Assembly (NCBI GenBank): GCA_027886175.1
Contig: JAJNNQ010000008.1
Coordinates: forward strand, 8,285,001 to 8,349,000
Direction: 5' to 3'
Length of the DNA stretch: 64,000 bases
Source: Phylloscopus collybita
Taxonomy: Eukaryota; Chordata; Aves; Passeriformes; Phylloscopidae
Part shown: piece after piece, positions 1 through 12,076 of the stretch
How the letters are laid out: every line of letters begins with the position of its first letter
Position numbering within the stretch: the stretch's first letter is position 1
Notes under the pieces: generated by a model
Database searches by the model: none
What the model was told of the DNA's origin: nothing
What the model saw: only the letters and a program-made list of their open reading frames with translations
Position numbers and translations under genes: made by a program

Positions 1-2590
1 TGTGAAACAGCTACCCCCTATACAGCTACCTCAGAGCAACCCTGGCAACACTCTAATTCCATCCAATAGTGGCTCTTCTCCAAATATTAACATATTGGCA
101 GCAGCAGTTACAACACCGTCCTCAGAAAAAGTGGCTTCAACTATTGGTGGCTCACAGCTCACCAACCCACCAGTATCAGCATCATCTTCACCAGCTTTTG
201 CAATAAGCAGTTTATTAAGTCCTGCATCTAATCCACTTCTACCTCAGCCCACCCCTAGTAACTCTGTTTTCTCCAGTCCCTTGTCCAATATTGGAACACC
301 TGCAGAGGATTTAAACTCCTTGACTGCCCTGGCACAGCAAAGAAAAAGCAAGCCACCAAATGTAACTGCATTTGAAGCAAAAAGCAATTCAGATGAGGCG
401 TTCTTTAAGCATAAATGCAGGTTCTGTGCTAAAGTGTTTGGGAGTGACAGTGCCTTGCAGATCCATTTGCGTTCTCACACCGGCGAGAGGCCATTTAAAT
501 GCAACATATGTGGAAACAGGTTCTCCACAAAGGGAAACTTAAAAGTCCACTTTCAGCGTCACAAAGAAAAATACCCTCATATTCAAATGAATCCGTACCC
601 AGTGCCAGAGCATTTGGACAATATTCCTACAAGCACGGGTATTCCTTATGGGATGTCTATACCACCAGAGAAACCTGTCACAAGCTGGCTGGACAGCAAG
701 CCAGTCCTCTCCACCCTAACAACTTCTGTTGGCCTGCCACTCCCTCCAACAATTCCAAGCTTGACCCCATTCATCAAAACTGAGGAGCCTCAGCCGATTC
801 CCATTAGCCATCCTTCTGCTAGCCCTCCCTGCTCTGTCAAGAGTGACTCGGGAACAGCTGATCCCACATCAAAAATTTCCAATGGACTTTCTGATGAGGT
901 AGAGGCTGGTGCATTGCCTACCTCAAATGGCAAAACAGAAGAAAACCCTCAAAACACGAGCACCATCACTAACATGAGCAGCTCTGTGAGCTCCCCGGCA
1001 GCAGACTCGGGCTCCAGCGGTGTCGCCACTTTTACAAACCCACTGATGCCTCTTATGTCAGAGCAATTTAAGGCAAAGTTTCCATTTGGAGGACTATTGG
1101 ATTCAACGCCAGCATCTGAAACATCAAAATTGCAGCAACTTGTAGAAAACATTGACAAAAAGGCAACTGATCCTAACGAGTGCATCATTTGCCATCGAGT
1201 TCTCAGTTGCCAGAGCGCACTGAAAATGCATTATCGCACCCATACTGGAGAGAGGCCATTCAAATGTAAAATCTGTGGTCGTGCTTTCACTACTAAGGGC
1301 AACCTAAAGACTCACTACAGCGTCCATCGTGCCATGCCCCCGCTGAGAGTGCAACATTCTTGCCCAATCTGCCAGAAAAAATTCACCAATGCCGTTGTGC
1401 TCCAGCAGCATATCCGAATGCATATGGGAGGGCAGATCCCCAACACCCCGGTGACAGAAAACTATCCCGAGTCAATGGAGTCAGATACGGGATCTTTTGA
1501 TGATAAGAATTTTGATGATATAGACAACTTCTCAGATGAGAATATGGAAGACTGTCCTGACAGCAGCGTACCAGATACACCTAAATCTGTGGATGCATCA
1601 CAAGACAGCTTGTCTTCTTCCCCTCTGCCCCTGGAAATGTCCAGTATTGCTGCTTTGGAAAATCAGATGAAGATGATCAATGCCGGCCTTGCTGAACAAC
1701 TTCAGGCAAGCCTAAAGTCAGTAGAAAATGGGTCAGTGGAAGGGGACGTTTTAACTAACGATTCGTCGTCTGTCGGTGGTGATATGGAAAGCCAAAGTGC
1801 TGGAAGCCCTGCTGTCTCAGAGTCTACCTCTTCCATGCAGGCCTTGTCCCCATCCAACAGCACTAATGATTACCACAAGTCACCAAGTATTGAAGAGAAA
1901 CCATTAAGAGCTTTACCAAGTGAGTTTGCCAACGGTTTGTCTCCAACCCCTGCAAACAGTGGTGCTTTGGACTTGACGTCTAGTAACACTGATAAAATGA
2001 TTAAAGAAGAGTCCCTGAGTATGCTCTTTCCTTTCAGAGATAGAGGTAAATTTAAAAACACTGCATGTGACATTTGTGGCAAAACATTTGCTTGTCAGAG
2101 TGCCTTGGACATTCATTACAGAAGTCATACCAAAGAGAGACCATTTATTTGCACAGTTTGCAATCGTGGCTTTTCCACAAAGGGTAATTTGAAGCAGCAT
2201 ATGTTGACACATCAAATGCGAGATCTACCATCACAGCTTTTTGAGCCCAACTCCAGTATCGGCCCCAGTCAGAACTCCTCGGTGATGCCCGCCAATACCC
2301 TGTCATCGCTCATAAAGACCGAGGTGAACGGCTTCGTGCATGGCTCTCCTCAGGACAGCAAAGAAGCACCCTCTGGTCTAGTTGCTTCGGGGCCACTGTC
2401 CTCTGCCACGTCCCCTGTGCTGCTCCCTGCTCTCCCCAGAAGAACTCCAAAACAGCACTACTGCAACACGTGTGGGAAAACGTTTTCTTCTTCCAGTGCT
2501 CTGCAGATCCATGAAAGGACGCACACTGGTGAGAAACCTTTTGCCTGCACTATATGTGGAAGAGCATTCACAACAAAAGGCAATCTGAAG
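1..2590 (+). CDS. SALL1: SALL1 exon 2 (5'-partial): spalt-like zinc-finger transcriptional repressor
   Basis: This is the 3' part of the large central exon of SALL1, a nuclear transcription factor that represses targets through NuRD and is needed in kidney, limb, ear and neural development (family knowledge). The frame is open at the left edge; the first full codon is 2-4 (GTG, Val, not a start). There are 863 codons here. Counting from that codon, the C2H2 fingers are a pair at 139-187, a pair plus a third finger at 394-474, a pair at 689-737, and a pair starting at C821 whose last finger is finished by the next exon. The [16 protein letters not shown] motif of spalt fingers recurs. Possible SUMO sites (I-K-x-E) lie at K259, K668 and K772; by length, K772 corresponds to human K1086, reported as SUMOylated. 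Between the fingers are Ser/Pro-rich linkers and an acidic stretch (about 493-520). The missing 5' part (about 314 residues by comparison with the 1,324-residue human protein) should hold the N-terminal repressor motif and glutamine-rich region. The match spans the whole segment, so SALL1 rather than SALL3 or SALL4 is very likely. Confidence 0.97.
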
Positions 2591-4081
<1,491 letters not shown>

Positions 4082-4447
4082 GAAAAAAAAACCTCCGTAA
4101 ATAACATTCCTGCAAATAGTGCAACCTAGGGTTGCTTTTTTCAAGCTGCAGGCTACAACATTACAAAGACTTTGTTTTGTACCATGTTCTACTTCTAGAG
4201 TTCTAAGAGAGCTTATTTATTAGTGATATAACCTTGCTTTGCAAACAAATGCAAGCATTAACTTTGGTCTCCCGTATTTTGAACTAAATACTAATCGACT
4301 AGAGTGCTGTAAACTTGCTGTAACATTTATGGCAGTTGCAAGTCTGTTCTGCTAGGTGATCTTATTCTGGCATTAACTTATTTTCTATATCCAGTTTAAC
4401 ACGAACTCTGGTATTGATGCGATGCCTCAGTGATGCATTAGATCTCT

Positions 4448-4453
4448 AATAAA
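4448..4453 (+). promoter_or_regulatory. Candidate proximal poly(A) signal AATAAA
   Basis: A canonical AATAAA hexamer about 370 bases past the SALL1 stop codon. Use of this site would give a short 3' UTR that lacks all three Pumilio-like octamers, since the first (4458-4465) overlaps the expected cleavage zone. Whether it is used is not visible. Confidence 0.45.
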
Positions 4454-4457
4454 AATC

Positions 4458-4465
4458 TGTATATA
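4458..4465 (+). promoter_or_regulatory. Pumilio-like element TGTATATA (site 1)
   Basis: Exact match to the UGUANAUA consensus bound by PUM1/PUM2 in mRNA 3' UTRs. Two more matches lie downstream in the same presumed UTR. Binding is inferred. Confidence 0.4.
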
Positions 4466-4889
4466 AATGTACACTTTGATCCTGCTGGAAACTTTATCAG
4501 CAAACACATTGTCTAATTTTTCCAGACAGAATTAAGAAAAGGACTGAGAGAATATAGACTGAACAGTGTGGGTCCTTTACACAGCTCAGTTTTTGATTTT
4601 TATTATAAAATTAAAACTGCTTTAATTTTTGTAGGTTTAACATTTTCCGTTTTGAACTGTTATTTGTATTGTGCTTTTTACTTGAGTCGTCTTAAATGTT
4701 AATACATTTCTGTACAGTAATAAGCACGCGGATTATTAGAGAAGATACTGAAGTGTTGTTTTGGTAGTTGAAACTGAGACGTAACATTTTGCCTTGTAGG
4801 TATATTCATTATAGAAAATGTGCTGGACTTTCACAATGCTGCTAAGTATGGCATCTTGAACAACTTCCGTGGACAACTGTAGATGCTCC

Positions 4890-4897
4890 TGTATATA
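4890..4897 (+). promoter_or_regulatory. Pumilio-like element TGTATATA (site 2)
   Basis: Exact UGUANAUA match, 33 bases before a third such octamer at 4923-4930. Closely spaced sites are more often functional, but nothing here proves use. Confidence 0.4.
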
Positions 4898-4922
4898 CAA
4901 TAAGACATCACTTTCATTAAAA

Positions 4923-4930
4923 TGTACATA
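4923..4930 (+). promoter_or_regulatory. Pumilio-like element TGTACATA (site 3)
   Basis: Third UGUANAUA match in the presumed SALL1 3' UTR, just after an ATTAAA hexamer at 4916-4921. If that hexamer were used for polyadenylation, this site would fall in the cleavage zone. Confidence 0.35.
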
Positions 4931-5200
4931 CGTTCCTTACAAGACCAAGCCCTACTCCTTGACCAAGGGAACAAGTATAGTGTTTGTTTATTTTGTATTA
5001 GGCATTGGGGGGGGATGGGGGGAACCTTGGACTGTTACATGCACTTTCTCGGAAAGTTGAAAGGAAAAGAGGTCCAGTTTCTTTAACATTTAATACTTAC
5101 TAACAGCAGAGATACTGTAATTTTACTCGAGTAATCAAATACATTTTTGCAACAGATAAAAAATTCGCTGTCTCTGTGTTTTTAAAGTGTACCTGTATTT

Positions 5201-6379
5201 AGTAATCACTTTGTATTATTTAGCCTTTCCCTTGGTTAACATGAACTGTCCAGGTTGTATGTGCGTGTTTATATCTGTAAGTATGGGTATACATATATGT
5301 ATTGCATATTAATTGCTAGTATATTTTTCATACCCCCTAATAGTGAGAAATTTCTCCTTAACTATTCAACTCCTCCTTCTCATAAAATTGTAGATATTTT
5401 GGCATTTTTAATTTGTTTATTAAAAAAAAAAATGCTGCTAGCAAAGACCTTATTGAGCCTAGGTAAGTTTCCTTTGAAGGAAATAATTTATTACGCTTAA
5501 GGCTTGATTCGGTTCAAATGCTTTATATTTGATATTAATTTTATTTTATGAGATTGTATGTTTGTGGCATGCTTACGCTGCTATACCTGTGTTAAGATGT
5601 CCACTTGCAAGCCTCCATATACTATGTGGGGTTTATAACTTGATTGTAAAAAAAGCATACCAAACAAAACCCAATTGCTTTGGCCTTGCACATGATTTGG
5701 CTTCCCTTAAACACCTACCATGATCATTAACCTCAATGGGAGTTTGTCAAACATAATTCAGTCCAATATTTTCATCTCCTTGCATTACTATTTATGAAAA
5801 ATAAATCAGATTGGCTGCCTTCAAATTATGCCTTCAAAACCACCAACAGGCATAGCCAATTTTGTGTCCATGTAACTATAGATATACTTTTTTTTTTTTT
5901 TAACAATTCCAAAATTCAGGTATTTTGTGTTACGGGATTATTTTCCAGGATCACTGTGGGGGGAGTTGCCCACCTTTTTAAAGAAGTGGTCACTTAGCTC
6001 TTCCCATAGCCTGAGTTGCAAATTGGGCATTAGAGAGGATTTACAACTGAAGAGCTGGGGTGAGAAATACTTTTCTTGAGGACTTTTCCCCTTGCTATGA
6101 TTATGAATCCTGCCTATTAACGCTGTAGTCTGGATACCTCTTGGACTTCATGTCTTTAGGACTTTTCCTGTTCGAATGTGTTGATTCACCTGGTACATGA
6201 TATGCATTTTTGTTAACATGTAAGTTGTACGCTAGAGCCAGCTGGCTTGTCAATGTGAATATTTAAGAATTTTAAGTCACCTTTTGGTCTCAGAAAAAGG
6301 TAAATTAAAAGGATTTTGATGATTTTATCAATGAAATACTAACTAATTCTCCTTTTAAACTGAGTCGAGATTTGTGCAA
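5201..6379. other. Distal 3' UTR or early intergenic DNA
   Basis: AT-rich sequence with no coding signal. It holds an AATAAA at 5800-5805 that could serve a long SALL1 transcript, and a T run at 5889-5902. Nothing else is recognised before GC content rises sharply near 6.38 kb. Confidence 0.6.
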
Positions 6380-6624
6380 CAGAAAAGTTGCCAGGGAAGG
6401 GTTAGCAGCCCCCAGCGCTCCGGGAGGGTTTCCTCTCCGCGGCTTGAGTTTCATTAGTGCCTTTAACTTCAGCCCTCGGAGCCTCTTCCCACGGGGAAGT
6501 GCAGTCCTCGGGTTCCGAGGGAAGCCGCGCCGGGGACAGGCGGGCCCCGCACTCGCGAACCTTCCCGGGCACCCGGACGCTCCCGCCGCTGGGTAACGTA
6601 CGCGCTTGGCAACATTCGGGGGTA

Positions 6625-6674
6625 AAAAAAAAAAAAAAACAACAAAAAAAAACCAAACCAAAAAAACCAAAACA

Positions 6675-6718
<44 letters not shown>
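6625..6718. repeat. A-rich / (CA)n low-complexity tract
   Basis: Runs of A broken by CAA, CCAAA and a short CACACA block, ending in a run of about 29 A. It splits the CpG island. It may be simple-sequence expansion or the A-rich tail of an old retroposed insertion; no insertion body is recognised. Confidence 0.9.
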
Positions 6719-6720
<2 letters not shown>

Positions 6721-7130
6721 AAGCAGTAAACGGAGCGATTTTCTTTCTCGTACCTTGGGGCCTTCCCCCCGGCCTGCTCCGTGAGCGGACCCTGCGCGCA
6801 CAGCGCAGCCCGGGCTCGGCTGCGGGGCCGCCGGCACCGAGGAGGGGCGGCTGCCCGAGGGGATGCGCTCCCCCAGCCCAGCCGCACCCTGCAGGGGTCG
6901 GCAGACCCTTTTGTCTCTCAGCCCTTCCGAAGCGTTTCCCCGGAGGCTGCGGCGGGCGAGGCTCCCCGGGACACTCTCCGGCCCCTGAGCCCGGTGGGGC
7001 GGGGGTTCCCGGTGAGCCAGGGCGCTGCCCCGCCGTGCTGCTGCTCCGCTCCGCGCTGCTTTCGCTGCCGTCGGCGGAGGTGGCTGCTGGCGGCAGGGGC
7101 GGCCCACGCTCCCTGCATCCTTCCCTCTGT

Positions 7131-7390
7131 GCCGGGCTGAGGGATGGATGCCCGGGCTGAGCCAAGGGTGCCCGGGCTGTGCCGGGCTGAGCCATGGGTG
7201 CCTGGGCTGAGGGATGGATGCCCAGGCTGAGCCAAGGGTGCCCGGGCTGAGCCAAGGGTGCTGGGGCTGTGCCGGGCTGAGGGATGGATGCCCAGGCTGA
7301 GCTAAGGGTGGCCGGGCTGTGCCGGATTGAGGGATGGATACCCGGGCTGAGCCATGGGTGCCTGGGCTGAGCCATGGATGCCCGAGCTGT
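7131..7390. repeat. GC-rich minisatellite of 26 decamers
   Basis: Exactly 260 bases divide into 26 ten-base blocks with no indels. The blocks alternate between a GCCGGGCTGA-type decamer (variants CCCGGGCTGA, CCTGGGCTGA, CCCAGGCTGA) and GGGATGGATG or GCCAAGGGTG types, giving a 20-base unit. An extra GGGCTGT-ending decamer is inserted at intervals, making some 50-base units. The array sits inside the CpG island. Minus-strand frames through it read as repetitive A/Q/P/G/H peptide and are not taken as genes. Confidence 0.95.
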
Positions 7391-7834
7391 GCCGCACGCT
7401 GCGGGGAAGGTGCCGGGCCGTTCTCCCCGGGCTGCGCAGGAGCCTTCCCTTCCCTTTCTCCTGCCAGCCCCGAGCGGGGCTGGGGCCGGCCCGCTGCAGA
7501 GGCCGGAGCATCGTCCCTGTGGCCGCAGGGTGCGGGGCCGGAGGCGGCTCGGGGCTCCGCGCCCCGTCAGGCGGAGCGCCCGGCTGGCCTCCTGCGAGGG
7601 GAAGCGGGGAGGGGAGGGGGCGGGGGAACAATTTGCTCTGGAAACGCGGAATTTTAAATTTCCCGTTACTCGACACCAGACCGTGGGGACCGGGGGAAGT
7701 TACCTCTCCCCAGAGCTGTCCTGGCAAGCGCACAAAGGTGCCCGCGTCGCCTCGCAGCTGGGAGCCGCGCTACCTCGCTGCAATTACCCAGCGCAGCGTT
7801 TCCTATTCACAGACACTGAATTAATCCTTATTCA

Positions 7835-8110
7835 AGAGTGGATTTTTTTTTTTTTCTTTGCGGTTTTGTTTTCGCGGCCTCATTTTTCTCATTAGCAACA
7901 AAGTTTTCTTTCCCCCCTCACCCCTTTTTTTTAATTTTTTTTTTTTTTTTGCTCCCTCTCGTCTCGCCCATCACAATTTTATCATCCATTAAAATAAAGC
8001 ACAGTGGGGTAGGTCGGTATTCTCTTTTTCTTAAGCCTCAGCGATCGTTCAACGCAGTCATTTAATCATCCCAGGTAATTTTCCTCACCCAGAAACAGAC
8101 GTGATTTATT
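7835..8110. other. AT-rich gap inside the CpG island
   Basis: Contains T runs (7843-7855, 7925-7951) followed by a more complex AT-rich stretch (about 7965-8110) with ATTAAAA and TTTATTT motifs resembling homeodomain or Fox sites. It breaks the CpG island into two parts. No gene is seen. Confidence 0.5.
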
Positions 8111-8480
8111 TAAAAATCGGGCGAGTTAGTGACGTGCGAAACTTCTCCGCTTGGGAAGCGGCGGCGGCGGAGCGGCAGCACCGGGACACGGCGGAGCTGC
8201 CCCTCCCTCCCTGCGGGCACCGCTGCCAGCAGCCGGGCCCGGCAATTTGGGGCTTCCCCGGAGGCCGGAGCGGGGCCGGGAAGCGGTGCCCGGCCGCGGA
8301 GCAGCCCGGCGGGTGCTCGCTTCACCTTCACGGGGCACCCTGGGCAGATGCAGCGGGGCGGACCGAGGGAAGGGCTCGGCAAAAGCCCCCGCGATAGTGG
8401 GGGGAGAGTGGGGACAGCGCACGGGGGGGCGGGAATGAGCTTTCCGTATTGGCCAGGCAGCAGGGAGAAGGGAGAAGGAG

Positions 8481-11400
8481 CAGCAAATTGCCCGGTTTGT
8501 TTCTTGTGCTAATAATGACCAAATCCTAAAACCTCTCCTTAGGGAAAAATCTGATGAATTTCAGTGTTTCTTCCTAGGCTGGGCTTTGGTTTCAGCCTTA
8601 GGGACAGGTTGCAAGCCCTCCCAGTTGCAGCAGGCAACAAATGCCTCTGTTCCTGCTTTGTGAAGAATATTTACTGGCCATCAAAATGCAAGGGTTGCTG
8701 CTTGTTTTGACCATTTCTTTGGGGCGTGCTTCCTGCGTTTGAAAGTCGTGAAGTCACAATTTACCTGGCTGTCTTTGCAGGAGGCCAGTTTTACTTGGCA
8801 GCAGAAGGTGTGACTTTGTAACATGACAGTTCTTTTTTGCTGTCTCCCTGCCAGTGTTCCATAGCTCTGCAGGTTCGCTTCCCTGTCAGTGTTCAGTTGT
8901 TCTCCAGGTTTGTTCCTCTGGTTGGGGTTTGTTTGTTTGTTTTTTCCCAGTCAAAATAACTTTTAAAAATTTGGTTTCCTTCTCTCTTGCATATGAGTTG
9001 ACAGATGTTAAAATAATGTTTTGCAAATAGGTAGGTATAGTTATTTATACAACTGGAAGCAATATGTCTGTTAACTGCCAAGCTGAAATAAAATGACTTA
9101 AAGATTTCACCTACAACACAGGCTGTTATATAAATATGTATCTCTAGACAAAACGTTGAGGACTAGAGGCTTGGAAATACAAATCTTAATAGGAAAGAAC
9201 AGGAATAATTGGAAAGTATGGAACTTCAGCTGAGAACAGTTACTGAGAGCTGTGTTTATGATTTTCTGATTTGATATTTCTGGGTGTTTCATCCAGGTTA
9301 CAGTTAATATTGGAATGGTTACCCTGAGCAAGTCCCTGTGTCACTTTGACAGTGGCCTAGGAGATGCCTGGAAGATGGTGAGTGCATGGTGATTCCTTCC
9401 TGGGAAGATCTTGCTCCAGGGACATGGGATACCAGGATGCCCTGGACCACGTCTGGTGACTGAAATATTTTACAGGTAATGAGGTGTAGGAATGCTAGTG
9501 ATTAAAATGACATTTCTGGTTTAAACCATATTATTGTTTTGTCTTACCACAAGTCTCTTCAGTTTCCATTTTATCTTCTGTTTTATTTTAGACATGTATT
9601 TTTGAATCCACAAGCTAAATTTCTTAAGAGGCAAAATTTCTCAATGGTACAGGAAGGGGAGCAGTAGAGTGAAAAAAGAAGAGCAGGAAAGAGGAATTTT
9701 CTTTGGTGCTGAAGTCTGTCTAGCACTGCAGGAGCTGGTGAGGAACATGCCTGTGGGGGTTGCAGTCATTCTGTGCAATGCTCAGTGTGGTGAGTAAGGC
9801 AGCTTCAGAGCACTGTGAGAGCACCCACTGGAGAGATGCAAAGTAAGGAGGTGATGCCATCTTTCTTTTTTTTTAATAGCAGTTAATTAGTTAACCCAAG
9901 CTGCAAGCTCTTCTGAACTTTCAGAAGTTACTGTCACTTCTGGAAGGAACTTTAAAATCAGGTTAGATGGGCACCAAAAAGCATGTCCATGCCCATGTTA
10001 TACCTGGTCACCTCTGCTAATAAGGAAGATTCTCTCTGGAAAGATCAGCCCTGAAACTTCTGGTGTCATTTCATTTCAAAAGTAAGAAGTCTCTCCATGT
10101 TAGCAGACATTCACATCATCTATACAGACAGCTCTCTTGACCAGCAGAGTGCTAAAGTGCAAAGGTCTATTTTCATTATTTAAAGGTCTAAAAAAATGCA
10201 GCATCACAGTGTCAGGTGGGTGTAGCAGAAGCCCTGAAGCCCCTGGCATCAGGTGGTGCAACACGAGAACTATTTAGAATTGAATATGGAAAGCAAAAAA
10301 TGGAGTGGCCTGGCACACTATAATGGATTTAACCCTGCTCATCACTACTTTCCTTCTTTTACCTCACCATTTTCATTAAAAATTATTCCAAAATGAAGGC
10401 AATGAGACTAATCAGATGAATGATGTTAAGGATTTTTTCAAAGCACTGTCTGTTTTGAAAATCAACCTTTTTCCAGCAGTGAATAATTCTGAATTGCTTT
10501 ACTTTCATCAGGATTTCAAAATGTCAGTTAATCCATAGTGAAGCTAACATTTGTTTCATATGTACAATAACTAAGTGGGTAATCATGTTCAGTACCAAAT
10601 GTGCATTCATATGAACTCCGTCTTTCTGGTGGTTAGAGGATCCATAGAAAGCAAATTATGTAGGGAGAGAGCAGATTTCAGAGGTTTCTGTGTCTTTTTA
10701 CTTGTCTAGGCTGAGTACTGGGTCCTCACCTTGTGTCAGAGCTGCTGCTGAGCACAGGGCTGTCTGGGGTGGTTCCATCACCAGTTCCATCAGCTGTGGG
10801 GAACCCTGAGCACCAGCACAGACCTCTGCTGCTGATACACATAAACCCACTGAAGACCCTCCTGAAGTCAGCTGAGCTTATTTTGGCTTCTAGCACCGAA
10901 GAGCACCTGAGTGCTGCACAGACAATTTTTGTAGTGCTGGATGTGGCTGTTTAAGGTGTTACTTTCTTTCCCTTTCAGTCTAGATCTTTATTCCTGTCCG
11001 CTGAGATTTCTCCCACTTCCATATTTGAATGGATCTCTTAAGCACTCTTCATTCATATCACCCCAAAGACTGAGTCAGTTCTTATTTGGTTCCTTATTTA
11101 AGGTAGGAAAGAGTCCAAAATGTACTGGGCGGGTTTGCAAAGCTTAAGGAGATCATTTTACAAAAGAAGGTTGAACTTATGCATCAGTGAGTCAGGCAGA
11201 AAAGAATTCATAAAGCTATTGCTTGTTTGAGCCAGAATTTCATGAGGTGTTACCTTCCAAACCAAGCCTCCTAAAGGGACAACTGCCTACAGAATAGGCT
11301 TAGCTTAAAATGCCACTGAAGTATGTCTAAAATTGCACTGAAGTGCAGGGAGAACACTCCATAATTTGTCCTGTTGTGACAGAGCACAGCAGTAGCAGCT

Positions 11401-12003
11401 TAAAACACTGAGGCTGTTACTTCAGCACTCTCCTTACTGACATCAGACAGGCACCTAGAGTCACTTTTCTTGCATGACCTATACAAAAAGTAGACTGGAC
11501 CCCTGGGTTCTCTCCTAGATCTTAAGAAGTTATTAAACCAATTCCTTCTTCTGAAAGCTGTATGCATTCATGCTGGCATCCTCAATAAAGCTGGGACACA
11601 AACAAAAAAGCAAACAAACCAGTCACAGTAGCATTCAATGCACTTAAACTTGGAGGAAATGAAAATCAATATTTGTCAAATGGAGGGAAAAGGTAAAATG
11701 GATTGAGGAAAGATGTCTGGCTTTCTTAAAAGCCATTAGTGAAAATGAAAAGTTAACAACAATACTGGAATTTAATTCCCGCATCGGTGCTGTTTGAACC
11801 TGTGGTTTTGTTGTTTTCCCTCTCTAAGGATGCACTAGCTTTATGCACACATATTCCTTTATTGTTAGCACTGTTGAATGGAATTTATTACATTTTAATT
11901 ATGAGTGATTTGGAACCTTGGAGGTTTATCTGGATGTTTTGCTTGTGGTTAAAATGTGAGGGGATAATTTAGGAAATGGAAATTTCATTTCTGTTTCTGG
12001 GCA
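8481..12003. other. Intergenic DNA, no gene seen
   Basis: AT-rich, CpG-poor DNA of average complexity. Open frames are all below about 75 codons and unrelated to known families. At about 11490-11560 a stretch resembles a decayed MIR-type SINE (block near CCCCTGGGTTCT), too weak to annotate separately. Confidence 0.6.
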
Positions 12004-12076
12004 CGTGTGACCTCAGCCAGTTGCCCCAGCCTCCTGATGTGTTCTGTAAAATGACACTAGAAACAGTTCCTTACCT
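12004..12076 (+). mobile_element. MIR-like SINE fragment (ancient)
   Basis: The order of blocks GTGTGACCT, then a CTCCTGATGTG stretch, TTCTGTAAAATGACA and CCTTACCT follows the 3' half of the tRNA-derived MIR family as I remember its consensus (GTGTGACCTTGGGCAA, CATCTGTAAAATGGG, TACCTACCT). Divergence is high, as expected for an ancient element. Only the 3' half is present. Confidence 0.6.

Larger units (their letters stand above)
4082..5200 (+). other. SALL1: SALL1 3' UTR (end uncertain)
   Basis: AT-rich sequence follows the TAG stop with no further coding signal. An AATAAA signal lies at 4448-4453 and an ATTAAA at 4916-4921; another AATAAA at 5800-5805 could give a longer form. The human 3' UTR is about 1.1 kb, so an end near 5.1-5.2 kb is plausible, but the cleavage site cannot be fixed from sequence alone. 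Three Pumilio-type UGUANAUA octamers and several AUUUA pentamers suggest post-transcriptional control (inference). The short open frames here are chance. Confidence 0.7.
6380..8480. promoter_or_regulatory. CpG island about 2.3 kb downstream of SALL1
   Basis: GC content and CpG density rise abruptly compared with the AT-rich DNA on both sides. CpG-dense blocks run at about 6410-6600, 6730-7130, 7380-7780 and 8110-8440. Promoter-like motifs are visible: a GC box GGGGGCGGGG near 7616, a CRE-like TGACGTG near 8129 and an inverted CCAAT (ATTGG) at 8450-8454. A poly(A)/CA tract and a minisatellite interrupt it, and an AT-rich, T-run-bearing gap lies at about 7835-8110. Open frames on both strands reach a few hundred codons but are the usual stop-poor artefact of GC-rich DNA and match no family I know. 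It could be the promoter of a non-coding RNA, a Polycomb-type orphan island or an enhancer-associated island. Confidence 0.75.

Noticed and set aside
499..2588. Open frames in other frames of the SALL1 exon
   Set aside because: They overlap the zinc-finger coding frame and match nothing; shadows of SALL1.
6305..7375. 356-codon minus-strand open frame across the CpG island
   Set aside because: It runs through the decamer minisatellite and the poly(A)/CA tract, so the product is repetitive P/G/A peptide plus a poly-F stretch. Stop-poor GC-rich DNA explains it.
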